Source: Hirudo medicinalis
Taxonomy: Eukaryota > Annelida > Clitellata > Hirudinida > Hirudinidae
Direction of reading: 5' to 3'
Length of the DNA stretch: 60,224 nucleotides
Assembly (NCBI GenBank): GCA_011800805.1
Contig: MPNW01000254.1
Location: 104,461-164,684 of the forward strand
The translations under genes and the position numbers were made by a program. Shown here piece after piece: positions 15,313-26,229 of this stretch (the first letter of the stretch is position 1; every line of letters starts with the position of its first letter). The notes under the pieces were generated by a model. That model worked only from the letters and a program-made list of their open reading frames with translations, was not told the origin of the DNA and did no database searches.

Positions 15313-18300
15313 GATATTCAATTAGTTTGCAACAAATAGTTCCTCTCTTGGTTTTGTTGCCTCTAAATGTTATTCCCTTAAATTCCAGAGATATTATCGC
15401 ATCAAATGGTTTCTTATTCAACAAATTCTTTTAATTTGTTGGATGATATTTTTAATCAGGATTGTGATCTGTTTTGAATTTTTTGATATAATATGTTGCA
15501 CTTGGTGACATGGTTTTTGTAGTTTGATGTCAAATTATTTGCAGCAGTATTTCTTGTTGTCTCTTTGAGTTGTGCAACATTGACTTCTCTGGATTGCCAT
15601 TTTATGTCGGTCGCTTTACTTTTTTTGTGATTTTAGTTTCTAAAGAGGATGGAGAAAGTGTACCCGTTGAACGATATTTGAAACGTTAGTTAGCAGTTGG
15701 CTTGCAAAGTCAGCCCATTTTTGTCTTTTTTGTTAAGTTAATTAAAATCATACGTTATGACGGTATCGTCCGACTTGTCGTCGAGCTAATGGCTTCATGA
15801 ATTTTATTATTGCTGTGTTACTTTATAACTCAGTGAATTATTATAATATATTATTATATTATATATATTATGTTATATATTACTTTATATATGTTATATT
15901 ATATATTACATTGTAGTGATGTGGTTGTAATAAATATATTATCAAGCTTAGTTAACTTATAAGTTGGACGTAAATATAGTTCATGTATGTAGCACTCCTT
16001 CCCAAGGGTGCTTGCAGAAGTGCAAGCTAGGATTCAAACGTGACACATTATGACTGTCGCCATTATCGCCGAATGCCGGAAAGTAACCCGTTCGGCCATC
16101 CTGAACGCCAATCACAGACTATTAGGACTGACTTAAAATAATTTGTACTTTGTTAAATATCTGCCATTCTGATATTTTTGCCTTAAGTATTGGTCAGTGA
16201 ATTTTATGTTTAATGCTAATGTTCATTATTGAAATTTCAGCCTCATCTGCATTCTCTCAGCCCAGCCCTGGTGAGGATTCCATTTCCTCATTTGCCTGGC
16301 ATCCCAAGCAACGATATCGTCTGCTCTCAGTCACTCCATCTGGTCTTGTATCTGATTTTTATGCCTGTGATAGATTGCCAGTGGTAAGAATAAGCTTTCA
16401 AGATTCATGGGGCTTACTAAGTTTTCATGATTCAATGAACTATTCCATATTTGCTTTCATAGATGTAATTGAATCACTGTTAGAATCTAAGCTATCACAA
16501 ATTAAAACTGAAACTTTTTTTAAACCCTTTTTAACGTGGTTTCCAAATACTCTTTTTCTAAAGAAAATGCTATCTTGAGTAGTGATAAAATGACCTCACT
16601 GAGACGTCGAATCATAATTGATTAGCTGATATCACCTCTGATCATCAGGCATGGTCCCCAGATCTCAATTTGACTTTTGCTCATGGGGCTTCCTTTAACA
16701 TCTGCTCCAGTGCCAAGTTATGTACAGGAGCCCTCCAAGATGTTTCAATCAAGATGAGGAACAGGGCTTGCAATGGCTATGGTATCAAGGTGAAAGTATT
16801 TGTGCGTTATAGTTGAAAGATGTTGTGTCTGCATGTGTTGTTCAATTATGAAGAGATTAATCATCCTTACTAATGGTCTCAATTTTCTGGAACCAGACAA
16901 AATTAGCCGAAAATCTTCCTCTTTTGGCAGAAGACAAAAATTTATACAAGTTGTGGACATGGATGTCTTATATCCTTTTAAATTGGCTCACATGACTTTG
17001 ATGATGGTGCACAAATTGAGTCTGTTTTTGCAATATATATTTAAAAGGTTAATATGCATTGAAATAATATGTAACATATTTGTATTCAGGTCCATTCATA
17101 ATATAATATTTTGATGTCATAATAATGCTTACAACATCTTACAATAAATATAGTTGATCATTTGTGAATATTTTCTTAACTCCCTCTCACCTGTTAAAAT
17201 TGAGCATAAATTTAATGAAGCAAAACACTTTGCCTTCTCCGAGCCCTTCTTCTCGTCTGGGAATGTGCCACCCGGAGGGGGACTCGTGAACTCAGCCCAA
17301 GCCTTCAGGAACTGTAGTTACAGCTCGGCCAGGTTGTCTCTCGATGTGGGCAGCAACACGTCATTCCAAATGCCTCCCGCCTCTCTTCCCATTTCTCCGA
17401 CCACACCCCACGTTTTCATCCAACACAACGGTTACCACCAGCAGCAGCAACAATGGGGCAGTACTGCACAACCTACGTCTAACTCTTCAAACATTTTGTT
17501 GTCACCATCTGAGCAATCTCCAGGGTCATGGCTTGTAAATCCTCTGTCTACTGTTCCATCCTCGTTGGCTGGAGTCATGTCTATTTTTCCAAAGCCTTCC
17601 CAGATTCCAAAGCAGGCATTAGCTAGTGAAATGGTGGCCTTTGATTGGCTTATGGCCACACCCTCCAATGCTAATCCCCCTTCGAATGCTATTCGCCATA
17701 GAGTTCAAGTGTTCAAAAGTCCTCAAAGGTTAACTTTTTATTATTAAAATAAACAAGTCCCGAAAACTAATTTATTCGCTTATAGTATTTATGAATAATA
17801 TTTGTAAACAACTTTGGGTAAATATTTAATGAATAAATTAATACATCTTTTTTAGAATTAGAGCGATTGAGCTCTGCGGTTGGGAATTTGGCCACGACTC
17901 TCTGAGTATGCCACTTATTGACAAGTTGGTTCAATGATTTTTCATCATTGGATCATTCTTTCTAAAACCATTTGATCGTGCATGGGTGATGTTTGAATTA
18001 AATTAATTAATGCCTCTTATTATTATTATTATTGTTGTTGTTATTATTAAAACACTTATTCATAAATTGATAAGCTTAACCATCGACAGGCTTGAATCTC
18101 AGCATCAATATGTGAGAGCAGCAGCCCTTGCAATCTTCACTGTGAGGATGATGAGGGCCATCGAACTTCTTATAAAAGGAGCTCAAAATAAGTCTAATGA
18201 AACATCTAATTCAGGTTCTTGACATTCAGTTATTCGTGTTATCCAATTTAATCACCACTTCTAATTATAAAAATTTAAAGTCCTGACGGAGTCGGGGGGA

Positions 18301-20849
18301 GACCTCAACGTGGTGGCCATGGCTCTCTCCGGTTACACGGGCAAAGAGGGCGGTCTGTGGACGAGCATGTGCTCTGAACTGACAGCAACTCTTAGAAATC
18401 CCTATCTGAAAGCTCTCTTCCAATTTCTCACTTCTGAGGATGTTGGATATGAAGCCATCATTGTGCGTCCATTTGATTCAATTTGTTCCTTTTAATTACC
18501 ACATCGACTTGTGCCTTTGTAAGCATTTGCTTGAAATTATAGATATTTGTTTAAATTCCTTAAACGCAATTTTGGAATCATTTTCTGGTTGATGCAAACA
18601 ATATTGGAAATTGTGCTTTTAAAATAATTTGATGGAGGAATATTTTTAAATGCTGGTTAATTTTATAAATATTCTGCCAATGATGGAGAGTTTAAATTCA
18701 TTTAAGTACTTTCAATGAATTTAGAATGCATTAGAATACACTTTGTGGATGTTGATAAATATTTGATTATTTTTTTTTTAGAAAGACTCTCAACTTGAAC
18801 TTAGTGATAGGGTTGCTTTTGCTTGTCTTCACTTGCAAGATAAGAAGGTTATAACAACCCTTTGTTAGCAATTGTTAACCATGAATCGTGAATGCTATTG
18901 CAATCACTGATACTAATACAAAGTGATGGTCAGACCTAAGTTTTAATTTTTAGCTTATATAAATGTACATCATTTATGTAGTGCCATGTGCATAGCTTCC
19001 GAGGAGTTTTTTGTTAATCATGTCCGTAGCACTCCTTCCCAAGGATGCTTGTGGCAGTGCAGGAATGGGTTTCGATCACCATGCATTGCAACCGACAATA
19101 ATAGTTACCATTACCAGCACATGCAGGAATGCAACCCATTTGGCCAACCTGCGCAATATTTAATTGTTAAGCTTTAATTTTGTTATTAATCTCTAATGCT
19201 AATATATTTGCAGATTATTTATTGCTCATTAATAACTTAAAGTGCTTTTTTTTAATATAACCAGTTACTGAGTTTTCTGGAGAGGCAGTCAACCAAGTAC
19301 ATTGAGGAAGGTGATCCACAAGGACTGCTGTTGACTGGTACATTGAACACAAATATTTGCTATTCTTGAAATCTTACATGAATAGACGAACCTATTTATT
19401 ATGCTGGCAATAATAATTAACATGTTGATTAATAACCTTTACATTGTTAAGAAGTTAATCAGCTATCTCTTCATAATTCATTTCCAGGACTGACAGAAAA
19501 TGGAGTACAGCTGCTGAGCAATTATGTTGATTTCACTGGAGATGTGCAGAGCGCCGTTGCGATAGTCATCCAAGGACTGCCCGAACTCGATCTTAGCAAG
19601 AATTCAAGGGTCAAGGAATGGATTGAGGCTTATAGGAACCTCCTCAATAATATGAGACTTTGGACTGAGAGGTTTTAATTATTCATACTGATTCAATGAT
19701 ATAAATTTGCAGGAATCGATATCACTTACAGGGCTGAGTTCGATGTTTTCTACCGAAAGTTTGAAAAAGTAACAGAAACATTCCGGCAAACTCATTTGAG
19801 CTGCACATATTGCAGCAAGGCAATTGTCACCGACCCCAAAGTCACAAAAGCCAAGGGTAATGCACTTGTTGGCACTCACATGAAGCCCAGGGTGAGACAT
19901 TACATTTTCTGATGTTTGCTGGTTGTCTTTAAAGCAATACAATTTCAAAATCTGTTTATCAATTCTTTTCAACTAAGAAACAACCTTCACTCACAAAATC
20001 AAATTGATATTGTTACTTTATCACACATTACAATATTTTGAAAGATTCATTTGAATGCCACAATTAATTTGTTACTTATATTTAACATATATCGGTATAA
20101 TTTGAATATTCAAAGATTCAGAGTTGCCCTCACTGCAGAAAGCCTCTTGCCAGGTGTGCTATCTGCATGTTGTACATGGGAACTGCTTCTGGCATTGGTT
20201 GCCCTAAAAGCACCAAAGGTGAGGAGGAAATTTGAATCAGAAACAATAATTGTTTTTGTAAGCTTGACTTGAGCTCACCAGAAGACAAAGATTCTTCGAG
20301 CCTTTTTATCTTTTAATTTAATTTTTTTTCAGCCAACCTGAACAAAGACAGAAAGTTGTCGAGGATCTCAGAGTGGTTTACATGGTGTCAGACCTGCCTC
20401 CACGGGGGTCATGTCGATCACATGATTGGCTGGTTCAAGTTAGTCTAACTCATCAGCTATTCAATTATTCATTAGCAACATGGGCAAGCCATTCAAAGTC
20501 TTCGGAATTAATTCCTTCTCATTCTATATATCATTGGACCAATCTCACATCACCAGTACTAAGGAAAAGATGTGACATCCTTAATTATAAATATGCCTTG
20601 TGATTATGTGGAATTGGTATTTCTGTAATTATTCTGATTTCTAACTGTATTCAATTAACAATCATTAGGACCAGGAATCAATGTCCAGTGTCTGGATGCA
20701 AATGCAGATGTGACCAACTCGACATGATGAGCAAAATTGAGAGTGGTCCTTCTGACAATGCAGATGACTCAGCAGTCACAGAAAATTCCACAGCAGCTGT
20801 GAAAAATGGTGAAACTCCAGGAGCTATTACAACTGAGGTGACTCTGTGA
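10081..20849 (+). CDS. MIOS: MIOS, GATOR2 complex WD-repeat subunit
   Basis: MIOS is a core subunit of GATOR2, which relays amino-acid sufficiency to mTORC1 at the lysosome. Exons: 10081-10204, 10411-10475, 10720-10799, 11105-11157, 11547-11605, 11732-11915, 12617-12718, 12984-13087, 13221-13262, 13473-13528, 13862-13932, 16241-16383, 16650-16789 (one end uncertain by 1 base), 16897-16969, 17191-17728, 17856-17924, 18090-18214, 18281-18462, 18782-18847, 19265-19337, 19488-19671, 19732-19891, 20116-20218, 20333-20438, 20669-20849. The product is about 1027 residues, longer than the usual ~875. Family landmarks: CVAWRPDSN, RIVWCPTR and SSFAWHPKQ (WD40 blades), NVVAMALSGYTGKEG and LTENGVQLLSNYVD (solenoid), then the C-terminal zinc module CPHCRKPLARCAICMLYMG, WCQTCLHGGHVDHMIGWF and CPVSGCKCRC. 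Exon 17191-17728 carries a Ser/Pro/Gln-rich insertion that explains the extra length. Two introns are AT-AC. Confidence 0.95.
12340..12520 (-). mobile_element. LINE fragment in MIOS intron
   Basis: This segment is homologous to 14160-14335. Both carry the block TGTGCATGCAC, a run ending AAATCAAAATC, and GGAAGGCCCCAG. It corresponds to the end of the ORF1 region and the adjoining non-coding sequence of the same non-LTR element, without any intact reading frame. Confidence 0.65.
13263..13472 (+). other. U12-type AT-AC intron of MIOS
   Basis: The intron begins ATATCCTTTT directly after codon CCT and ends AC. The branch-site match TTCCTTGAC is at 13454-13462, with its branch A 12 bases before the next exon. 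There is no GT between the exon and an in-frame stop, so a GT-AG junction is not possible here. The joined product KFTEP|ITVIQDK...WCPTR matches the MIOS family without a gap. Confidence 0.9.
14090..15130 (-). mobile_element. Decayed non-LTR retrotransposon ORF1 (CR1/L2/Jockey-like) in MIOS intron
   Basis: Reading minus from 15126, an N-terminal Cys/His cluster (HLCESCLRVNKDC) is followed by a coiled coil (ITEDVAELKMIIKTTDKLVD). After frameshifts come NNIIVYNWTEDVGKSKEKE and then RPLLIKFESLETKNMVLDN...VILSLDLSKEDREDCKKLL, the RRM-like and C-terminal ORF1 pattern of many animal LINEs. The frame is broken at least twice (around 14788 and 14560), so this is a dead copy. No reverse transcriptase is present. 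It is inserted antisense in the large MIOS intron 13933-16240. Confidence 0.75.
15985..16110 (-). mobile_element. tRNA-derived SINE, copy A (partial)
   Basis: It shares GCACTCCTTCCCAAGG, the B-box region and the CGTTCGGCCATCCTG end with copies B-D. Read on the minus strand, the right end has an A-box-like TGGCCGAACGG and the middle has a degenerate B box, as in a Ser/Leu-type tRNA head. It lies inside a MIOS intron. Confidence 0.65.
16970..17190 (+). other. Second U12-type AT-AC intron of MIOS
   Basis: The intron begins ATATCCTTTT and ends TCTCAC. A TTCTTAAC branch-site match lies at 17173-17180, its branch A again 12 bases before the exon. It splits a TCT serine codon (phase 1), and the frame continues into the long exon at 17191. 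No GT donor exists before the in-frame stop. Confidence 0.88.
18967..19158 (-). mobile_element. tRNA-derived SINE, copy B (near full length)
   Basis: This is the most complete uninterrupted copy. In plus orientation it runs from ATTTATGTAGTGCCATGTGC through CCTTCCCAAGGATGC, GGGTTTCGATCACC and TTGGCCAACCTGC. Minus-strand A-box-like GTTGGCCAAATGGG and B-box-like sequence mark the tRNA-like head. It sits in the MIOS intron between exons 18782-18847 and 19265-19337. Confidence 0.68.
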
Positions 20850-21599
20850 CATCATGAAATCGGTCTCCCAACTGCTGGTGCTACTGGCCAATGCTGCAGA
20901 GGGACATCAAGGATGAACAGTTTAACCTTTCATTAAGATTTCATTTTTTTGTTTTGCCATTCAAATATCACCTTCACCATAACATCGTCATTCAGTATTT
21001 CTCTGCCATTTAAAATTTTGAAGTTATTGAATGCATTTCCATATCGTTACTCTGGTTGTTTTTACAGATTGTTGTTTATTATACCAACAATTTGCAGCCC
21101 ACCCACTGTTTAACAAGTTCAGCATGACCATGTGCTCTTCATGTTCTTTTCATAAAATATGCACTGAGTTTCTACTCTCTGCACCATACTCCCATGTGTT
21201 CATTTCTAAGAGTCACTTTCCAAGATTTGCATCTAACATGTCTTTTTTGTGCATATGTGGTTATAATTTGCATCCACTGATGCATGTAACTATCGGCAAA
21301 ATAATGGACAGATGTAACATGTAATTCCCTGGCATTAAAATGTGATTGTAGAACAGAAACATGTATTTTTGAAATTCATTTAAAAATGTCAAAATTTCTA
21401 GGTCTATTACATCACAAATGTTCTTAAATTCGTAAATTAAGTTATAGTGATGCAAAAAAGGCTCAAGATTCAAACGACTTAACAAATGTCAGAATGAGGG
21501 AACAATGGGGAAACAAATACAATCCTGAAAAAAAAATAACATCTGTATTCTGACTGGTTATTGGGGTTGGTGCATTAATTCCCAGAAGAGGAATGTCAA
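20850..21599. other. MIOS 3' UTR and convergent intergenic region
   Basis: There is no coding exon. MIOS (plus) and EFCAB10 (minus) converge here. Open frames at 21031-21324 and 21261-21485 lack splice context and protein-like composition. Confidence 0.5.
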
Positions 21600-22876
21600 T
21601 CAATTCATCCTCCTGCCAGTAACAAAAAGATCCCATTTGTCTTGCAAAGCTATTTGACTGTCAACAAATAAAATGTGTCACATGGCCTAGAGAGAGCACA
21701 TCATCTTAATGATCTTTCAGGAACAATTATAATTGAAAACACAACTTATACTGTAAGACTCTTCTATTATTTTGTTATGTTTTAATTCATGTTATGACAA
21801 CACTTTAAACATCTTTGGTGGTATTGAAGCTACATATGCCTTCAAAACATAGTACTGTGTTGGCAGTCTTGCTTGTTTTAAACTGATTGGTTTCATGTTG
21901 GTATCACAAAAATGATGAAAATAGCTAGTTGATGTAAACAGCTAAGGACTAATGAGCCAAGTATTTACCAGTCTAAGATGAATGAGGCCTTTGGAACACA
22001 GTTTGTGCTAAACTCCATGGAAGTCTCTCCTAATCCCAGAGTCTTCAAAGCTTCAAATTAGCAAATAAAAATCAGTTATGGCTGTCATAAAAGAAAGTAG
22101 TTAATCAACTGTTGCACTCCTAAAGGCAAAAAACCCCATAAGTGTTTGGATAAACTATCTGCTGGATTAATTTACCAATGGCACATTTCTCCTTAGTCAA
22201 ACACCCTGTTCGTTCAGTGTCCAAGACATCATATAAAATTTCAAGGTCATGTTCTTCAAAGAATGTATATTTTGTCATTTTCATTAGCTGCCTTCTCACA
22301 TATTCAAAAGGATCCCCTGTAAGAACCAGATTGAAAATATGCAACACAATTTGATAGTCTGATATAAATTAAGGCATATCCAAGAAAAAAAAAACAGAAT
22401 AGAGTCATAACTTAATTCTTTATAATGGTTAAGATGACTGAGAACCACTCTTTATAAAACATGTGGGTGGTAATCTAGCATTCGACATAAATGATTAGCT
22501 CACTGCAAATGTTTGCAAGATCTGAAAAATAAGTTTTCAGCTCACTATTATTGTTTTGCTTAATCTCCTCTCACTCTGGTAATGCTGATATTTCAATATA
22601 TTTTCGCATGACTAATGATTAAAGTCTTCAAGGTTAAAAGTTGTCAAAGGGTAAAAATAAGTGGCTATCACATTATAATAAACATGTTTTGATAAATCAT
22701 ACAATTTTGGTCTGAATAGAGAAAATTATGCTTAAACGAAACACATTTGACCAACTGGGTTGCTTAAGAATCAACAATGCAGTCAAATTCTTAAACAATT
22801 GTTCGAGGTGATGTCTTTCTACATATTCTTTAGCCTCTTGAACCGACGGCCAGTTAAGGTCCAAAACTCCTTCCAT
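21600..22876 (-). CDS. EFCAB10: EF-hand calcium-binding domain protein 10
   Basis: A small protein of 133 residues assembled from four exons: 22876-22756, 22316-22176, 22050-21969, 21657-21600. All junctions are GT-AG and phase-consistent. The N-terminus VQEAKEYVERHHLEQLFKNL resembles an RII-alpha-like dimerisation motif (EFCAB10: xxAAEYLEKHxI). Next comes QPRDPFEYVRRQLMKM, then one degenerate EF-hand unit (LEILYDVLDTERTGCLTKEK) and ALKTLGL, which I recall as identical in vertebrate EFCAB10. The canonical EF loop is poorly kept (DTERTGCLTKEK), so calcium binding is doubtful. The family is linked to cilia and sperm axonemes. It reads in the same direction as SLC25A3 upstream and converges with MIOS. 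Confidence 0.82.
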
Positions 22877-23632
22877 CGCAACAACTCCCGACGGTTACTC
22901 CAAATTATTAAAACGCAACGACGGAAATGTCAAAACCTCCGTTACGCGCTAAAAGTGATTTTAAAATTAACGGAGCTAAAGATGTAAAAATTACAAGAAT
23001 TTTGGTGAAACCAATTTCCAATACAACTCTAATCATTCGGAAAAATAAATTTCCTTTGAAATGGCTTGACGCTTTGGATCAATTTATCGTTATCTACATC
23101 TAGACATCAGAATTCTCTCCAGAGCAAGACCTGAATCAGCACCAGCACTACAATATAATTTCAACTTTATTGGGTGAATCCAGCAGTCAAGCAATGACCC
23201 GCTTCAGAAAAACGAACTCCCGCCAGCCCCGCAACAAACTAAGAAAAACTCAAATAATTGTAAGCTGGTTTTGATAGAAAAATTAGCTACCAACTAGAAA
23301 ACCAGTTGCTCATTCCAAATCTGAATCCATTCAAATCACCCAAAATTCACATCATGCCAAGAGCCGACATCTAACAAAAATCATAGCTAAATCATGCTAA
23401 TTTCAATGGGTTTCCACAAGCAACTTCAGATAAAAATTTCATATCCGATATCAAGAACTCGCTCATTGCTACAAGCATTTCATTGTTGCTTGAAATAAAT
23501 ACAACACCTATTAGCAATTCCCATAACAAACTCAAAATAAAAATCATGACATATCAAAAATCAACAAGGAAAAAGCTTTATTATTTGTCACAATTGATTG
23601 AATTCAATTTTTTGCCCTACTGAATATTTTTT
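22877..23632. other. Intergenic between EFCAB10 and SLC25A3
   Basis: There is no supported gene. It contains the EFCAB10 promoter and the SLC25A3 3' UTR. An AATAAA poly(A) signal on the minus strand at 23577-23582 lies about 50 bases past the SLC25A3 stop. Confidence 0.55.
23577..23582 (-). terminator. Poly(A) signal of SLC25A3
   Basis: AATAAA on the minus strand (TTTATT on plus), about 50 bases downstream of the stop codon at 23633-23635. Confidence 0.6.
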
Positions 23633-25424
23633 TTATTCTTTCTTGTCAGCTTGCAGACCAAGCTTCTTCTTGAGAGATTCTGGCATCTCAGGGGGTGGGG
23701 GCCTTGGCATCCTGAAGTAGACCTTGACAGAGTCATAAATGAACCACTGCAGGGCAGTCAATGTACCAATCATAATGATCCTCGGGAATAGGCCACTCCA
23801 CATGGCTGAAAACAATCAATACCATTGAAAAATCATAACAGTAACAGCTGATTGTCACCAAGCAAGCAAACCTTTGAAGCCAAGGCTCTTGGCAACCTGG
23901 AGGAAGGTGCTGCCCTTCTGTTTGTTCAGGATGGAGACAATGGTGTCAGCTGGATGAGAGACCACAGCACAAAAGACTCCAGCAATGTAGCCAGCACAGA
24001 AGGTGACAAGCAGCTGTTCACCCTTACTGCAGTCCGATCTTGGCTTGGGCACAACAAATTTGTATAGTGCCTCAACAGTCCTCTCAAAGCAAGCAAACTT
24101 CATCATGGTATAAGGGATCTGCCTACCCCACAGAGGTACAAGGCCCTTGTATAGCCTACAATGTAGCATGTAGAGAATAAAATAAAAAATGACAAAACAC
24201 ATTCAGGTTTAAATTTATCATCTTACCCCATAACACCTTCCTCCTTGATGAACTTGGGAAGCCCTTCCCTGAGAGTTCCAGCAAATCCAGGTTGAGTCTG
24301 GATCCTTACCTTGACAGCTTCCATAGGGCAGAGGGCAATGTCAGCGAAAAACTCAGCTGAAGCCGAAGCAGCCAAGTAAAGAGTTGTCCTGTACAGGAAG
24401 GCCTTCTCCTGCAGAATTTGAAGCCAAATTTCATTACTCATTATCACATGTCTAAGCTCACCAAAATGCTTGAAAAATCGAACCAACCTCGCCCACCATA
24501 TCAGCATAGATATGTTTGAAAACTTCATAGAGTCCAAACTTGAACATTCCTTGCATGGAATATCCATAGAAGGTTGGTGCCCAACCTTTACCTAATTCTC
24601 TAAAACCAGACTCTCTGAGTGTAACCTTGAATCCATTCACAATATTTCCATACTTGGCTTTGTCAACCTATTCAAGCCAATACTTGCTAATTTAAACATA
24701 AAATGATGCAAAAGAGGAAACCAATGAAACAATACCTGGATCCTACATTTCACAAGGTCAAGTGGGACAATCATAGTATGGGTCAAACCACAGCTTACAA
24801 CACCTCCAAGACCACAAAGGGCAAAGAACTTGTTGGAAGCATATTCACAGCTGTATTCCTCTGTACCTAATGAAGCAAGTTGTACATTCATATTCATTTG
24901 AACATATTAAAAAATTCAATGACATTTAACATTTAATAAATAATAAACCTAATTCAATCCCCAAATTAAAGGAATCATCACTAAAATTGTCTTCTACTTA
25001 ATTAGGTGTTATGTACTGTGGATCACATGAAACAATGTTGAAAAAGTCTTCAGCTAGGAGCAAGGACAAAGCAAGGTTGAAATTGAACTACATCAAGCCA
25101 TGACCTTTAGATATTCATTCACAGAAAACTAATTAAATATTTGTTATCCTATTAACCTTGGACTTAAAGATGAGACAAATAAGACAGAGGGTTATCAAAT
25201 GTGACCGAGCAAGATTGACCTTGGAATCCGACAAGGCAAACTCGCGAAAATGCACTAGACATGATTTGCAATCAAAACAAAACATTTTTAAACTTCTAAC
25301 CCTTGCCAGCGCTGGCGGAAAGGAGGGCAACTGATCTATCTCGGTTGATTTTCATGCCATCGCAAGCCGCTCGGTTGAATGGGCTGGCGAATGGATTGTT
25401 CCGCAAAATGTCCTCGATAGTCAT
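23633..25424 (-). CDS. SLC25A3: Mitochondrial phosphate carrier protein
   Basis: This inner-membrane carrier brings phosphate (with a proton) into the matrix for ATP synthesis. Six exons, all GT-AG: 25424-25301, 24866-24736, 24667-24488, 24408-24227, 24155-23872, 23805-23633; 357 residues against about 360 in the family. Three mitochondrial-carrier repeats are visible, with signatures [25 protein letters not shown] and [16 protein letters not shown]. Other phosphate-carrier blocks are [30 protein letters not shown] and [21 protein letters not shown], the first slightly altered. The start ATG at 25422-25424 gives [16 protein letters not shown], resembling the family N-terminus; an upstream open extension to 25517 starts with a non-ATG codon and was not used. 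Introns are very short (66 to about 80 bases) except the first. Confidence 0.96.
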
Positions 25425-25855
25425 TACCCCTAGTAACGAAGGTCGTAAACGATTACACCACTGCTGAACTACACGAAAGCAAAAAACGCACCAACCTGCT
25501 CCCACGATTGGCCACAAATAACGTGCGGATCGAAGATATATCCGGAACTCGGAGAGGTAGTGATGAGTAAAATTTTATATTTTGTACCACTTTTTTAAAG
25601 TAAATTATTTTAAATATATGAAAATTTTATCTAATTTTTATATAATATATTTAAAATTTAAAATTAAACTTTATTTTAGAATAATGCGAATATGTTGATC
25701 TTCTTTGGTTATTATGAATCCATTCTGTTCTTTGTCTCGATGCGTTTCGTAAGTTTGAGGCGATGCGGTTGTTGTTTGCGTGATTGTGGTGCCGGATCAC
25801 ATTAGATATGCCTAAGTACTTAGCTAATTATATCCTTACTTTTAACGTTTGTGTC
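25425..25855. promoter_or_regulatory. Upstream region of SLC25A3 and of the twin RNAs
   Basis: A short non-coding stretch between the SLC25A3 start (minus) and the first structured RNA (plus). A pyrimidine-rich segment near 25725-25740 followed by TTTC|GTAAGT at 25747 could be a short 5'-TOP-like exon of a non-coding host transcript for the twin RNAs. This is a guess from sequence alone. Confidence 0.25.
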
Positions 25856-25988
25856 CATGATGATGATAGTGCAGGGGTCCTGAAAACGGGTGTTCTGTGG
25901 CTCGTGTCTCGCTCAGACAGGTCTTGGAAGTTATCGGTGATAACCTTAAAGATGCTCGAGCGCGGACGAATTGCATATTCTGAATGCC
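25856..25988 (+). ncRNA. Structured RNA with box C/D-like ends, copy 1
   Basis: Box C-like ATGATGA at 25860-25866 and box D CTGA at 25980-25983 are 120 bases apart, with an internal CTGA at 25880-25883. It aligns without gaps to copy 2 at an offset of exactly 240 bases, about 88 of 120 positions identical by my count. Two internal hairpins are supported: 25886-25890 with 25901-25905, and 25931-25935 with 25939-25943. The closing stem is weak here (CAT/ATG). The most conserved part is the box C to D' interval, GTGCAGGGGTCCTGAAAA. I do not recognise it as a known snoRNA. Confidence 0.55.
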
Positions 25989-26092
25989 ATAATTTGCTTT
26001 ATCACTATAAATTAACCTAACGTAATGTTAGGTTTACCTACATTATTGGCTTAGTATACGATAAGGAGCGATTTAGTCATTTAAATATATTT

Positions 26093-26229
26093 GGACATTG
26101 TGATGAAAGTGCAGGGGTCCTGAAAATGGGTGTGCTGTGGCCCATGTCCTTTTCAGAATTGCCTTGTAGGTTGTCAGTGACAGCTATCAAGCAACTGGAA
26201 CAAGGATGATTTGCCTATTCTGAATGTCC
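26093..26229 (+). ncRNA. Structured RNA with box C/D-like ends, copy 2
   Basis: Box C GTGATGA at 26100-26106 and box D CTGA at 26220-26223 are enclosed by a perfect terminal stem, GGACAT (26093-26098) with ATGTCC (26224-26229), as in a box C/D snoRNA kink-turn. An internal CTGA lies at 26120-26123. The first hairpin (26126-26130 with 26141-26145) keeps pairing despite changes from copy 1: C-G becomes T-A and G-T becomes G-C. The second (26271 is not involved; stem 26171-26175 with 26179-26183) changes A-T to G-C. These paired substitutions argue for a conserved RNA structure. Function and guide target are unknown. Confidence 0.6.

Noticed and set aside
25296..25517. N-terminal extension of SLC25A3 starting before the ATG at 25424
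   Set aside because: It begins with a non-ATG codon, and the ATG at 25424 already gives a family-like N-terminus.
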